Numbered from the stretch's first letter, positions 38,915 through 47,701 are shown. The stretch: DNA of 64,000 nt from Noviherbaspirillum sp. UKPF54 (GCF_007874125.1 NZ_CP040128.1:1240001-1304000); one strand, 5' to 3'. Notes: generated from the sequence alone by a model not told the origin. Translations and numbers: made by a program.

Positions 38915-40111
38915 ATGGATTTGAATTACACGGCGGAAGATCTGGCCTTCCGCGATACTGTTCGCGCCTTCCTGGATGCGAACCTGCCAAAAGACCTGCA
39001 GCACAAAGTCCTCAATCACAAGCGCCTTTCTAAAGAAGATTACGTCCGCTGGCACAAGATCGTCGCCAAGCAGGGCTGGGTCGGCACCGGTTGGCCGGTC
39101 GAATACGGCGGCACCGGCTGGACCGCCGTGCAGCGCCACATCTGGGAAGAGGAATGCGCGCGCGCCGGCACCCCGGCGATCCTGCCGTTCGGCGTCAACA
39201 TGGTGGCGCCCGTCATCATGGCTTACGGTAACGAGGCGCAGAAAAGGCACTACCTGCCGCGCATTCTCAATTGCGACGACTGGTGGTGCCAGGGCTATTC
39301 CGAGCCCGGCTCCGGTTCCGACCTCGCGTCGCTGAAGACGCGCGCCGAACGCCAGGGCGACTACTACATCGTCAATGGCCAGAAGACCTGGACCACGCTG
39401 GGCCAGCACGCCGACATGATTTTCTGCCTGGTACGCACCGATCCGAACGCGCGCAAGCAGGAAGGCATCTCGTTCCTGCTGATCGACATGAAGACGCCGG
39501 GCATCACCGTGCGCCCGATCATCATGCTCGACGAAGAGCATGAGGTGAACGAAGTCTTCTTCGACAACGTGAAGGTGCCGGTGGCGAACCTGATCGGCGA
39601 AGAAAACAAGGGCTGGACCTACGCGAAATACCTGCTCGGCCACGAGCGCACCAATATCGCCGCGGTCGGCCGCGCCAAGCGCGAGCTGCAATTCCTGAAG
39701 CGCGTCGCCAACAAGCAGCAGAAGAACGGCAAGCCGCTGCTCGATGATCCGCTGTTCGCCGCCAAGGTCGCCAGCCTGGAAATCGAAATCATGGCACTCG
39801 AGATGACCGTGCTGCGCGTGCTGTCGCAGGAAGGCGCCAAGCGCGGCCCGGGACCGGAAGCGTCGATGCTGAAGGTGAAGGGCACCGAGGTGCAGCAGTG
39901 GCTGACGGAACTGATGGTGGAAGCCGCCGGTCCGTACGCGATGCCTTTCGATCCGGCCTATCTCGAGGGCGAGCACGAGCACAGCATCACCGGAGATGAT
40001 GATGCGGCACCGCTGGCCGGGTATTACTTCAACTTCCGCAAGACGTCGATCTACGGCGGATCCAACGAGATTCAGAAGAACATCATTTCCCAGATGATCC
40101 TGGGGCTGTGA
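38915..40111 (+). CDS. acyl-CoA dehydrogenase, probable catalytic subunit of an alpha/beta pair
   Basis: FAD-dependent acyl-CoA dehydrogenase of 398 residues. Flavin and substrate motifs are present (GYSEPGSGSDLASLKTRA, NGQKTWTT). The C-terminal position of the medium-chain catalytic base reads IYGGSNEIQ with Gly instead of Glu. A Glu is available at residue 244 (LLGHERTNIAA), the helix-G position used by isovaleryl-type and steroid (ChsE/FadE26-like) enzymes. With the next gene lacking that Glu, a heteromeric enzyme is likely (inference). Confidence 0.9.
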   Translation: MDLNYTAEDLAFRDTVRAFLDANLPKDLQHKVLNHKRLSKEDYVRWHKIVAKQGWVGTGWPVEYGGTGWTAVQRHIWEEECARAGTPAILPFGVNMVAPVIMAYGNEAQKRHYLPRILNCDDWWCQGYSEPGSGSDLASLKTRAERQGDYYIVNGQKTWTTLGQHADMIFCLVRTDPNARKQEGISFLLIDMKTPGITVRPIIMLDEEHEVNEVFFDNVKVPVANLIGEENKGWTYAKYLLGHERTNIAAVGRAKRELQFLKRVANKQQKNGKPLLDDPLFAAKVASLEIEIMALEMTVLRVLSQEGAKRGPGPEASMLKVKGTEVQQWLTELMVEAAGPYAMPFDPAYLEGEHEHSITGDDDAAPLAGYYFNFRKTSIYGGSNEIQKNIISQMILGL

Positions 40112-40121
40112 GGGGACAAGC

Positions 40122-41261
40122 ATGGACTTCAATTACACACCGGAGCAACAGCAGTTCAAGGATGCGCTGCGTCGTTTCATCGACAAGGATTACACCTTCG
40201 AGCATCGCAACAAGATCGTCCATTCCGACAAGGGAGTTTCGGACGACGCCTGGGCGACGCTGACCGAGCTGGGCATGACGGCATTGCCTATTCCCGAAGA
40301 ACAAGGCGGTTTCAACGGTTCCGCGGTCGACATGCTGGTCGTGATGCAGGAGTTGGGGCGTGGCCTGGTGGTCGAGCCGTATTTCGCGACGGTCGTCGGC
40401 GCGCAATTCCTGAAGCTGGCCGGCGGCCAGGAAGCTCTGCTGGAGCAGGTCGCGGGCGGCGAACTGAAGCTGGCGGCGGCGCTGGGCGAAAAGCAGGCAC
40501 GCCATGACTTGTCCGATGTCTCGACGACCGCGAAAGCCAATGGCGAGGGTTACGTGATCAACGGCACGAAGACCATCGTCATACATGGCGGGCAGGCCGA
40601 CAAGATCATCGTATCCGCACGTACGAGCGGCGAGCAGCGCGGCACGAACGGCATTTCGCTGTTCGTGGTGCCGGCCGATGCCGCCGGTGTTTCGATCCGC
40701 GACTATCGCACGCTCGATTGCCTGCGCGCGGCCGATATCAGCTTCGACAACGTGCAGGTGCCAACCTCCGCTTTGCTCGGCAAGGAAGGTGCCGGCTGGG
40801 ACATCCTCGATGCTGCAGCGGATTACGGTGCGACCCTGCTGTGCGCGGAAGCGGTCGGTGCGATGGATGCATTGAATGCAGCGACGCTGGAATACCTTAA
40901 AACCCGCCAGCAATTCGGCGTGCCGATCGGTAAATTTCAGGTGCTGCAGCACCGCATGGCCGAGATGTTCATGCAGGCCGAGCAGGCGCGTTCGATGGCG
41001 ACGCTGGCTGCGGTGAAGGTTGCATCGGCGGACGCGACCGAACGCCGCCGCACCGTGTCGGCCGCGAAGGCGCGCGTCGGCCAGGCGATGAAGTATGTCG
41101 GCCAGCAGGCGGTGCAGCTGCATGGCGGCATGGGCGTGACCAACGAGCTGCCGTCCGCGCATCACTTCAAGCGCCTGACCATGATCGAGCTGACGCTGGG
41201 CGACACCGATCACCACCTGGCACGTTTTGCCGCGCAGCCGGGCTTCAAGGACGCTGCTTAA
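40122..41261 (+). CDS. acyl-CoA dehydrogenase, probable non-catalytic partner subunit
   Basis: 379 residues with the acyl-CoA dehydrogenase fold (MDFNYTPEQQQFKDALRRFI, QLHGGMGVTNELP). The helix-G catalytic position reads AADYGATLLCAEAVG, without the Glu seen in the preceding gene, and the medium-chain Glu position is also absent (no YEGT). It starts 10 bp after its partner. This pattern is known for alpha2beta2 dehydrogenases of sterol side-chain degradation. A homomeric enzyme with another base is not excluded. Confidence 0.88.
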   Translation: MDFNYTPEQQQFKDALRRFIDKDYTFEHRNKIVHSDKGVSDDAWATLTELGMTALPIPEEQGGFNGSAVDMLVVMQELGRGLVVEPYFATVVGAQFLKLAGGQEALLEQVAGGELKLAAALGEKQARHDLSDVSTTAKANGEGYVINGTKTIVIHGGQADKIIVSARTSGEQRGTNGISLFVVPADAAGVSIRDYRTLDCLRAADISFDNVQVPTSALLGKEGAGWDILDAAADYGATLLCAEAVGAMDALNAATLEYLKTRQQFGVPIGKFQVLQHRMAEMFMQAEQARSMATLAAVKVASADATERRRTVSAAKARVGQAMKYVGQQAVQLHGGMGVTNELPSAHHFKRLTMIELTLGDTDHHLARFAAQPGFKDAA

Positions 41262-41278
41262 CAAGGAAAGGGGCGAAT

Positions 41279-41734
41279 ATGTCGCAACCGAACTGGTACT
41301 TTGAAGATTTTGAAGTGGGTAAGTCCATTGAAGTCGGAAGCCGTACTGTGACGGAAGAGGAAATCATCGATTTTGCGACACAGTTCGACCCCCAGCCATT
41401 TCACGTCGATAGGGACGCCGCCGCGAAGTCGATGTACGGCGGAATCATCGCCAGCGGCTGGCATACCTGCGGCATGATCATGCGCCTGATGGTAGATGGA
41501 TTCCTGAGGGAAGCAGCCAGCCTCGGTTCGCCCGGCGTCGACGAAATCCGCTGGATCAAGCCGGTGCGCGGTGGCGATACGATGACCGTCACGACCACCG
41601 CGCTGGAGAAGCGGCCGTCGGGCAGCCGGCCGGACCGTGGCGTGGTGGTCACCTTGTGGGAGGCAAAAAACCAGCACGGAGAACTGGTCGCCACCATCAA
41701 GGGCATGGGCATGTTCCAGCGCCGGCCGGCATAA
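41279..41734 (+). CDS. MaoC-like hot-dog-fold hydratase 1
   Basis: Enoyl-CoA hydratase-type protein of 151 residues. The hydratase-2 motif is visible as ATQFDPQPFHVDRDAA, with the Asp and His expected for catalysis, and YGGIIASGWHTCGM for the substrate loop. It lies 17 bp after the dehydrogenase pair and 34 bp before a second MaoC-like gene. In related operons two such proteins can form one heteromeric enzyme; here each keeps its own Asp-His pair. Confidence 0.88.
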   Translation: MSQPNWYFEDFEVGKSIEVGSRTVTEEEIIDFATQFDPQPFHVDRDAAAKSMYGGIIASGWHTCGMIMRLMVDGFLREAASLGSPGVDEIRWIKPVRGGDTMTVTTTALEKRPSGSRPDRGVVVTLWEAKNQHGELVATIKGMGMFQRRPA

Positions 41735-41768
41735 ACAAAATATTCAACGAGACGAGTATGGAGACAAC

Positions 41769-42224
41769 ATGCGGAAAATTTCGTCGGTAGAAGAACTGAA
41801 AAGCCTGGTCGGGCAGGAGGTCGCGGTCACCGACTGGGTGGCGATCAGCCGGGAGCGCGTCAACATGTTTGCCGAAGCGACCGGGGACCATCAATGGATC
41901 CATACCGATGTCGAGCGATCGCGCAAGGAGTCGCCGTACGGCGGCACGATTGCGCACGGCTTTCTCACCTTGTCGCTGCTGCCCATGCTGATGGAGAGCG
42001 CGGTCAGCATCCCCAGCAGCAAGATGGGCGTGAATTACGGACTGAACAAGGTGCGCTTTCCGGCACCCGTCCCGGTCGGCAGCAAGGTGCGCGCGCGCAT
42101 GACGCTGCAGGAAGTGGAAGATATCGAAGGCGGCGTGCAGGTCATCTGGAAGGTGACGATCGAACGCGAGGGCGGCGACAAGCCGGTCTGTGTCGCAGAA
42201 TCGATTTCGCGCCGCTATTGGTAA
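41769..42224 (+). CDS. MaoC/NodN-like hydratase 2
   Basis: Second hot-dog-fold protein, 151 residues. The N-terminus VEELKSLVGQEVAVTDWVAISRERVNMFAEATGDHQWIHTD is that of the NodN-like MaoC branch, with the catalytic Asp and His in GDHQWIH, followed by GGTIAHGFLTLSLLPM. An (R)-specific enoyl-CoA hydratase (PhaJ-like) activity is plausible and would link beta-oxidation intermediates to the PHA synthase 11 kb downstream (inference). The ATG at 41769 is used; longer in-frame starts would run through the gap. Confidence 0.88.
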   Translation: MRKISSVEELKSLVGQEVAVTDWVAISRERVNMFAEATGDHQWIHTDVERSRKESPYGGTIAHGFLTLSLLPMLMESAVSIPSSKMGVNYGLNKVRFPAPVPVGSKVRARMTLQEVEDIEGGVQVIWKVTIEREGGDKPVCVAESISRRYW

Positions 42225-42277
42225 AACGGAAGGCGTTTTGCAGGGCGTGTCATGACGCGCCCTGCGTGACAGAAGGT

Positions 42278-42970
42278 TTAGTGCTTCGCGTATTGCGTCT
42301 TGCCGAACAGGATATCCCTTGCCTTGTCGTCGGTCAGCGGCTTGCGCTCGCCGGCTAGCACTTCGACGCCGCGCTTGACTGCCGGCCGCTCGCTGATTTC
42401 ATCGAACCAGCGTTTCGCATTCGGGAAATCCGCCCACTCGATTCCCTGATTCTTCCATGAACGCAGCCACGGGAACGTGGCGATGTCGGCGATCGTGTAT
42501 TCGTCGCCCGCGAGATAGGCATTTTTCGACAGCTGCCTGTCGATGACGCCGTACAGGCGATGCGCCTCATTCGTATAGCGGTTGACCGCGTACTCGATGT
42601 TCTCCGGCGCGTAGATGCGGAAGTGGTGCGCCTGTCCCAGCATCGGCCCGACGCCGCCCATCTGGAACATCAGCCATTGCAGCGTGACGAACTTCTGCCG
42701 ATCGGTGTTGCCAAGGAATTTGCCTGTCTTGCTGGCAAGGTAGACCAGGATCGCGCCGGATTCGTATAGCGACATCGGCTTGCCGTCGGGGCCGTCGGCG
42801 TCGACGATCGCCGGGATCTTGTTGTTGGGGGAAATCGCCAGGAATTCAGGCTTGAACTGGTCACCCTCGCCGATGTTGATGTGATGGACCCGGTAGGGCA
42901 GGCCGCATTCTTCCAGCATGATGTGAATCTTGTGGCCGTTGGGCGTGGCGGCGGAATAAACGTCGATCAT
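42278..42970 (-). CDS. glutathione S-transferase family protein (YfcG/YghU-like)
   Basis: Cytosolic GST-fold protein of 230 residues. The N-terminal segment (MIDVYSAATPNGHKIHIMLEE) and SPNNKIPAIVD, LYESGAILVYLA and GPMLGQAHHF match E. coli YfcG closely, a glutathione-dependent disulfide reductase that lacks a catalytic Cys and uses a Thr (TPNGHK). The ATG at 42970 follows AAGGAG; an upstream in-frame start would add 29 residues. It is convergent with the MaoC gene and may form a transcript with the kinase gene upstream. Confidence 0.9.
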   Translation of the reverse strand: MIDVYSAATPNGHKIHIMLEECGLPYRVHHINIGEGDQFKPEFLAISPNNKIPAIVDADGPDGKPMSLYESGAILVYLASKTGKFLGNTDRQKFVTLQWLMFQMGGVGPMLGQAHHFRIYAPENIEYAVNRYTNEAHRLYGVIDRQLSKNAYLAGDEYTIADIATFPWLRSWKNQGIEWADFPNAKRWFDEISERPAVKRGVEVLAGERKPLTDDKARDILFGKTQYAKH

Positions 42971-43053
42971 TTTTTCTCCTTGTTGTCGGAATCTCAAACG
43001 CTGCTTGATTATGCAGAAGTTCGAGATTCCGTGCAGACCAAGAAGCGGGGCGA

Positions 43054-44121
43054 TCAACCCTTGGCGCGCGAAGCGTAGCTCCAGCCCATCTCCGCCATCG
43101 GGCGCGCGGCCTTGCCGTTCTTGAGCGCCTGCTCGCTGGCGGCGGTGCCGTCGACGTAGCGCTTCATGATGCCTTGCATGATGCCTGCCAGGCGGAACAT
43201 GTTATAGGCGAGGTAGAAGTCGAAGTCTTCCTTGCGGATCGTCTTGCCGGTGCGCTCGCAGTATTTCGCGATGTACTCGTCTTCGGTCGGAATCCCGAGC
43301 GCCTTGTGGTCGAGGCCGCCGATGCCGCGGAACTGGCCCTGCGGGATATGCCAGCTCATGCAGTGGTAGGAGAAGTCGGCCAGCGGGTGGCCCAGCGTCG
43401 ACAATTCCCAGTCCAGCACCGCCAGCACGCGCGGCTCGGTCGGATGGAAGATCATGTTGTCGAGGCGGTAGTCGCCATGCACGATGCTGGTTTCGTCGCC
43501 CGGCGGGATGTTATTCGGCAGCCATTCGATCAGCTTGTCCATCGCCTCGATTTTCTCGGTTTCCGACGCACGGTACTGCTTGGTCCAGCGGTCGATCTGG
43601 CGCGCGAAGTAGTTACCCGGCTTGCCGTAGTCGGCCAGGCCGATCGCGGCGTAATCGATCGTGTGCAGCTGGGCGATCACGCGGTTCATCTCGTCGTAGT
43701 GCGCGGCGCGCTCGGCGTTGCTCATGCCCGGCATCGACTGGTCCCACAGCACGCGGCCGTCGACGAATTCCATGATGTAGAAGGCGCGGCCGATCACCGA
43801 CTCGTCCTCGCACAATGCATATTGGCGCGCGGCCGGGAAGCCGGCCTTGTTGAGCGCATCCATCACGCGGAACTCGCGGTCGATCGCATGGGCGGAGGCG
43901 AGCAGCTTGGCGGCCGGGCCCGGCTTGGTGCGCAGCACATAGCGTTGGTCGCCTGCGGACAGCTTGAAGGTCGGATTGGATTGCCCGCCCTTGAACTGTT
44001 CCACCGTGAGCGGCTCGCCGGAATAGCCTTCGACGTGTTCGCGCATGTAGGCCTGCAATGCGTCGACATCGAACTTCGCGCGCTCCGACACCGGCCGGGT
44101 GCCCATGAATTCTTCGAACAT
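43054..44121 (-). CDS. APH-fold phosphotransferase (ACAD10/11- and LvaA-like kinase)
   Basis: Kinase-like protein of 355 residues. The Brenner/catalytic motif is HGDYRLDNMIFHP and the metal motif VLDWELSTLGHPLADFSYH. The N-terminal lobe (FKGGQSNPTFKLSAGDQRYVLRTKP) has the ATP-site Lys. This subfamily is found fused to acyl-CoA dehydrogenase in ACAD10/ACAD11 and as LvaA of levulinate degradation, where 4-hydroxyacyl-CoAs are phosphorylated. The nearby acyl-CoA dehydrogenases support such a role (inference). The ATG at 44121 follows AAAGGAG. Confidence 0.88.
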   Translation of the reverse strand: MFEEFMGTRPVSERAKFDVDALQAYMREHVEGYSGEPLTVEQFKGGQSNPTFKLSAGDQRYVLRTKPGPAAKLLASAHAIDREFRVMDALNKAGFPAARQYALCEDESVIGRAFYIMEFVDGRVLWDQSMPGMSNAERAAHYDEMNRVIAQLHTIDYAAIGLADYGKPGNYFARQIDRWTKQYRASETEKIEAMDKLIEWLPNNIPPGDETSIVHGDYRLDNMIFHPTEPRVLAVLDWELSTLGHPLADFSYHCMSWHIPQGQFRGIGGLDHKALGIPTEDEYIAKYCERTGKTIRKEDFDFYLAYNMFRLAGIMQGIMKRYVDGTAASEQALKNGKAARPMAEMGWSYASRAKG

Positions 44122-44178
44122 CTTGTCTCCTTTGCGTGAGGGGCGGATCAATGATGGCTCATTTTACATTACAAAAGT

Positions 44179-44190
44179 GTACGCTCGTAC
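44179..44190 (-). promoter_or_regulatory. candidate operator GTACG-CT-CGTAC upstream of the kinase gene
   Basis: A 5-2-5 inverted repeat in an A/T-rich setting lies 58 bp upstream of the kinase ATG on the minus strand. Its form resembles operators of FabR/DesT-type TetR regulators. It differs from the palindrome at 38801, so the two halves of the module may be regulated separately. Confidence 0.35.
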
Positions 44191-44230
44191 TATTTTTCCG
44201 GTGCCTGAAGGCGAAAAAGAGGGGCGCGAG

Positions 44231-44935
44231 CTACAAGCCGCGCGACTTGCGGTACTGATCAAGCAGTACTTCCATCGTGGTATGGCGCGACTCGCCCTGC
44301 AGCTCCGAGATGGGCGAGTAATTCACGATGCGCACTACCCAATCGGCATGGGCTGCTCCGACGTCGATCGCATTGATGCAGCCGGCGGTCTGCGCGAGAT
44401 TGCCGAGAAAGAGCCGCTGGTTGGTCAGCGCGTAGGACAGGATCGCGCGGTTGACGCCGCCATGCAGCACGAGCAGCACCGTGTCCCACGAGGAATCGTT
44501 TCGCAGGCGGTCGATGCAGGGATGCACGCGGTCCAGCAGCTGGCCGATGGTTTCGCCGCCGAGGAATTGCTTGTCTTCCGGCACCAGCCCGTCGAAGGCG
44601 CCGACGAAAGCTTCTTTCAGGCTTTCGTCCGGAATTGCGGAAAGCTTGCCGCCGCGTAGTTCTTCCAGGTCGCTCCAGTGCTCCAGCTCGATCCGCTGCC
44701 CGGTTTCGGCCAACACCCGTGTTGCAGTTTCGACGGTGCGCGGCAAGCCGGACACGATCACGCGGTCGAACCGCAACCCTGCCTGCGCGAACACCTTGCC
44801 GGCGGCTGTGGCTTGACGTTGGCCTAGTTCGTTCAAAGGCACCTGTTCCGGGAGGAAGGGTTTGCCTTGTTCGTCGAAATACGTGACGCTGCCGTGGCGC
44901 ATCAGGTAGATGCGCCGTCTCTGATGGGAAGTCAT
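44231..44935 (-). CDS. histidine phosphatase family protein
   Basis: Phosphoglycerate-mutase-like phosphatase, 234 residues. The catalytic RHG motif is at the start (IYLMRHGSVTYFD), a second Arg in SGLPRTVETA, and the distal His in VLLVLHGGVNRAIL. It overlaps the enoyl-CoA hydratase gene by 4 nt and is followed by the kinase gene. The sequence does not show which phosphate ester it cleaves. Because it sits beside an APH-type kinase it may remove phosphate from the same acyl intermediates, or act as CobC/GpmB-like enzymes do. Confidence 0.85.
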   Translation of the reverse strand: MTSHQRRRIYLMRHGSVTYFDEQGKPFLPEQVPLNELGQRQATAAGKVFAQAGLRFDRVIVSGLPRTVETATRVLAETGQRIELEHWSDLEELRGGKLSAIPDESLKEAFVGAFDGLVPEDKQFLGGETIGQLLDRVHPCIDRLRNDSSWDTVLLVLHGGVNRAILSYALTNQRLFLGNLAQTAGCINAIDVGAAHADWVVRIVNYSPISELQGESRHTTMEVLLDQYRKSRGL

Positions 44936-45711
44936 TTGTAGTGGGGCTTTCTTTTCTCCAGGAAGGCGGTAATGCCTTCATGCCCGTCGCGGTGATGCAG
45001 GCTCTCGACGAAATGCCGCTTTTCGCTGTCAAAGTGCCGGGCCAGCGAATTGGCTTGCGCTTCGTGGGTGAGTGTCTTGATACGCTCGACGGCATTGGGC
45101 GACAGTTCCGCCAATTCGTCGGCCCAGGCCAGCGCCGCATCCAGCGCGGAGCCATCCGCCGCCAATCGGTTGACCAGCCCCAGTTCATGCAGCCGAGGCG
45201 CGGACACCGGCTTGCCTTCAACCAGGATTTCAAACGCCAGCTGGCGCGGCAGGGCGCGCGTCAGGAACCAGGAGCCGCCGCCATCGGGCGTGAGGCCGAC
45301 GCGTGCGTAGGCCATCACGAACTTGGCGGACTGGCCGGCGACGATCATGTCGCACGCCAGCGCCAGAGAAAAGCCGGCGCCGGCCGCCGCACCGTCGACG
45401 GCGGCGATCACCGGTTTCGGGCAATCGCGGATCGCCTCGATCCAGCCGTTCAGCTGGTCGATCGAGTCGGCTTGCACGGACGGATCCTTGCCTCGGTTAT
45501 CCAGCAACCGGTTGAGGTTGCCGCCGGCGCAGAAAAAATGGTCGGCGCCGGTCAGTACGACCGCGCGGATCGACTCGTCTCGTTCGGCGGTCGTCAGGGT
45601 CTCGATCGCGGCGGCGTACATGTCGGGATGCAGCGCATTCCGGGCACCGGGATTGGAGATAGTCAGAATCAGGGTCGCGTCCTGGCGCGAGGCTTGGAGT
45701 TCGGCGGACAT
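44932..45711 (-). CDS. enoyl-CoA hydratase/isomerase family protein
   Basis: Crotonase-fold enzyme of 259 residues. The CoA/oxyanion-hole segments are VVLTGADHFFCAGGNLNRLLD and AAVDGAAAGAGFSLALACDMIVA. At the usual catalytic Glu positions the sequence reads RVGLTPDGGGSWFLTR, where Asp-Gly-Gly replaces the Glu-rich motif seen in true hydratases, so isomerase or other crotonase chemistry is possible. First gene of a minus-strand group with the phosphatase and kinase; it is divergent from a GST gene. Confidence 0.88.
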   Translation of the reverse strand: MSAELQASRQDATLILTISNPGARNALHPDMYAAAIETLTTAERDESIRAVVLTGADHFFCAGGNLNRLLDNRGKDPSVQADSIDQLNGWIEAIRDCPKPVIAAVDGAAAGAGFSLALACDMIVAGQSAKFVMAYARVGLTPDGGGSWFLTRALPRQLAFEILVEGKPVSAPRLHELGLVNRLAADGSALDAALAWADELAELSPNAVERIKTLTHEAQANSLARHFDSEKRHFVESLHHRDGHEGITAFLEKRKPHYK

Positions 45712-45867
45712 GGTGATGGCGGGTTGGAAAATGGATGTGCCGTAAAACGCAATTGCATTGCACGATATTATTGCCGAAATGTGGACGTCAAGTGGCTAAG
45801 ACTGCAATCCGGCCATTTCCTGCAGTAAGCTCGCAAGCAAGAATTCATTAACCAGAGGGGAGACGAC

Positions 45868-46515
45868 ATGCTGAAACTCTGCGGCTTTGCCGCCAGCAAT
45901 TACTACAACAAGGTCAAGTTCGCGCTGCTCGAAAAGGGCGTGCCATTCGAAGAGGAGCTGGTCTGGACCGACCGCTCGCCCGAGTTGCTGGCGCGTTCGC
46001 CGTTGGGCAAGGTGCCTTTTTTCGACACCGGGCATGGGCTGCTGTGCGAATCGCAAGTCATGATGGAATACCTGGAAGCCGCGTATCCGGAAAAGCCGCT
46101 GATGCCGCCCGACCCGTTCGCAGCCGCCAAGGTGCGCGAGCTGATCGCCTTCATGGAACTGCATCTGGAGCTGGTGGCGCGCGAGTTGTTCGCCGAGGCT
46201 TTCTTTGGAGGCAAGGTGTCGGACGAGGTGAAAGAGCGCGCGCACAAGCTGTTGAAGCGCAACGCGAAAGCGTTCGCGCAGCTGGCGAAATTCGCGCCGT
46301 ACGTGGCCGGCGCGGAATTCACGATGGCCGATTGCGCTGGCCTGGTCCATTTGCCGCTGGTTAGCAGCACGACAAAGAAGATCTACGGCGAAGACGTGCT
46401 GGCCGGTTTGCCGTTGCAGGAATATGTGGCGATGATGAACGAGCGGCCCGCTGCGCAGCGCGTCAATGCGGATCGCAAGGCCAACTCCGCGCTGTTCATG
46501 CAGCGCTTCAGGTAA
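45868..46515 (+). CDS. glutathione S-transferase family protein
   Basis: 215 residues with a thioredoxin-like N-terminal domain (MLKLCGFAASNYYNKVKFALLEKGVPFEE, SPLGKVPFFDTG, CESQVMMEYLE, matching the GST glutathione-binding SES-type motif as CESQ) and a helical C-terminal domain with the N-capping region FTMADCAGLVHLPL. It is a stand-alone gene on the plus strand, 156 bp from the divergent hydratase gene. The substrate is not indicated. The ribosome site GAGGGGAGA is good. Confidence 0.9.
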   Translation: MLKLCGFAASNYYNKVKFALLEKGVPFEEELVWTDRSPELLARSPLGKVPFFDTGHGLLCESQVMMEYLEAAYPEKPLMPPDPFAAAKVRELIAFMELHLELVARELFAEAFFGGKVSDEVKERAHKLLKRNAKAFAQLAKFAPYVAGAEFTMADCAGLVHLPLVSSTTKKIYGEDVLAGLPLQEYVAMMNERPAAQRVNADRKANSALFMQRFR

Positions 46516-46546
46516 TACGCGGGGAAGGCCGCGGCGCGGACTTCAT

Positions 46547-47701
46547 TCATGGCGCGGCGACGTCGCCCCAGAGTTGGTGCATGCTGAAGCGCAGGGTGAT
46601 CTGATCGCTCGACACCGCCTCCCGGATCGCAAACGCCTTCTTTGCCGTCTCGCGTTGCAGCGGGATGGATAGCGCGGAGTTGCGCGGGCCGATGAAGGCA
46701 TGCACGATCGCTAACTCCTCGGCCGTCGCCCGCTTGGTCACTACCGCGATTTCCTCGTTTTGCAGGCGGACGAAGGCGCCGGGCGGATACATGCCGAGCT
46801 CCTTGATGAAATAGGCCGCTAGCATCGGGTCGCTGGCCTTGCCGCCGGCCATCAGCACATCGCGCAGCGAGGCATTCGGCATCAGCGTCTTGCGGTACTT
46901 GCGGTGAGAGACGGCGGCGCAATAGCGGTCGGCCATCGCGACGATCCTGGCGTTTTGCGGAATATCCCCGATTCCCGTGCCGAGCGGATAGCCGCTGCCG
47001 TCTTCGTTTTCATGGTGCAGCAGCACATACGACAGCCATTCCGGATCCGATATGCCGGCCTGGCGCAGGATGGCGACCGACTCCTGCGGATGGTGGCGGA
47101 TGATGTCGTTTTCCTTCTCGGTGAGCGGTTCGGATTTGCTCTCGAGATGGTCCTGCTGGCGCAGCATGCCGATATTCATGGTCAGGGCTGCCGCCATGAT
47201 GGCTTGCATTTCATCCGGGGTTTTCTTCATCGCGCGTGCCACGTGCAGTGCAACGATCGCGGTATCGACGCTGTGCCGCACCGCATAGTTGGCGGCATCC
47301 TGGTTGAGCAGCACGCTGGCCAGCGCCACGTCGGAATTGATGTTGACCGCGTGATTCAGTGCTTTCACGACTTCGAGGAGCTTTTCCTGCGCCCCGTCTT
47401 CGTTGACGAGGTTGTAAAGCAGGCGTTCGAGCCGCTTGTTCGCCAGGTTGATGAAATGGAGCGCGGACGGGGTTTCCGCCTTTTTGGGCACGGGGCGTTC
47501 ATGCGCCTTGGCAGCAGCCTGCGTCGCTTCTTCCGAGGATCGATTGATATACAGGCCGCGCTCTAGCAGTTTGTGCAACTGTTCGACGGATTGGACGATC
47601 TGCCCGCGGCGCAGCAGCAGCTTGTCGCCTTCGGTATAGACGTCCCAAGGCAATGGATGGCCGATCAGGAAGTCTGCAACAGTGAGGTTTTTCTGGTCCA
47701 T
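46547..47701 (-). CDS. HD-GYP-type protein with degenerate HD motif
   Basis: 384 residues. An N-terminal segment (LIGHPLPWDVYTEGDKLLLRRGQIV) resembles domains found before HD-GYP domains. The GYP part is intact (HHENEDGSGYPLGTGI, later ADRYCAAVSHRKYR), and a first His remains (RHSVDTAIVALH). The metal-binding HD pair is replaced by Met175-Asn176 (AALTMNIGML instead of LLHDIGK). Cyclic-di-GMP hydrolysis is therefore doubtful; a binding or adaptor role is more likely (inference). It is monocistronic on the minus strand. Confidence 0.85.
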   Translation of the reverse strand: MDQKNLTVADFLIGHPLPWDVYTEGDKLLLRRGQIVQSVEQLHKLLERGLYINRSSEEATQAAAKAHERPVPKKAETPSALHFINLANKRLERLLYNLVNEDGAQEKLLEVVKALNHAVNINSDVALASVLLNQDAANYAVRHSVDTAIVALHVARAMKKTPDEMQAIMAAALTMNIGMLRQQDHLESKSEPLTEKENDIIRHHPQESVAILRQAGISDPEWLSYVLLHHENEDGSGYPLGTGIGDIPQNARIVAMADRYCAAVSHRKYRKTLMPNASLRDVLMAGGKASDPMLAAYFIKELGMYPPGAFVRLQNEEIAVVTKRATAEELAIVHAFIGPRNSALSIPLQRETAKKAFAIREAVSSDQITLRFSMHQLWGDVAAP

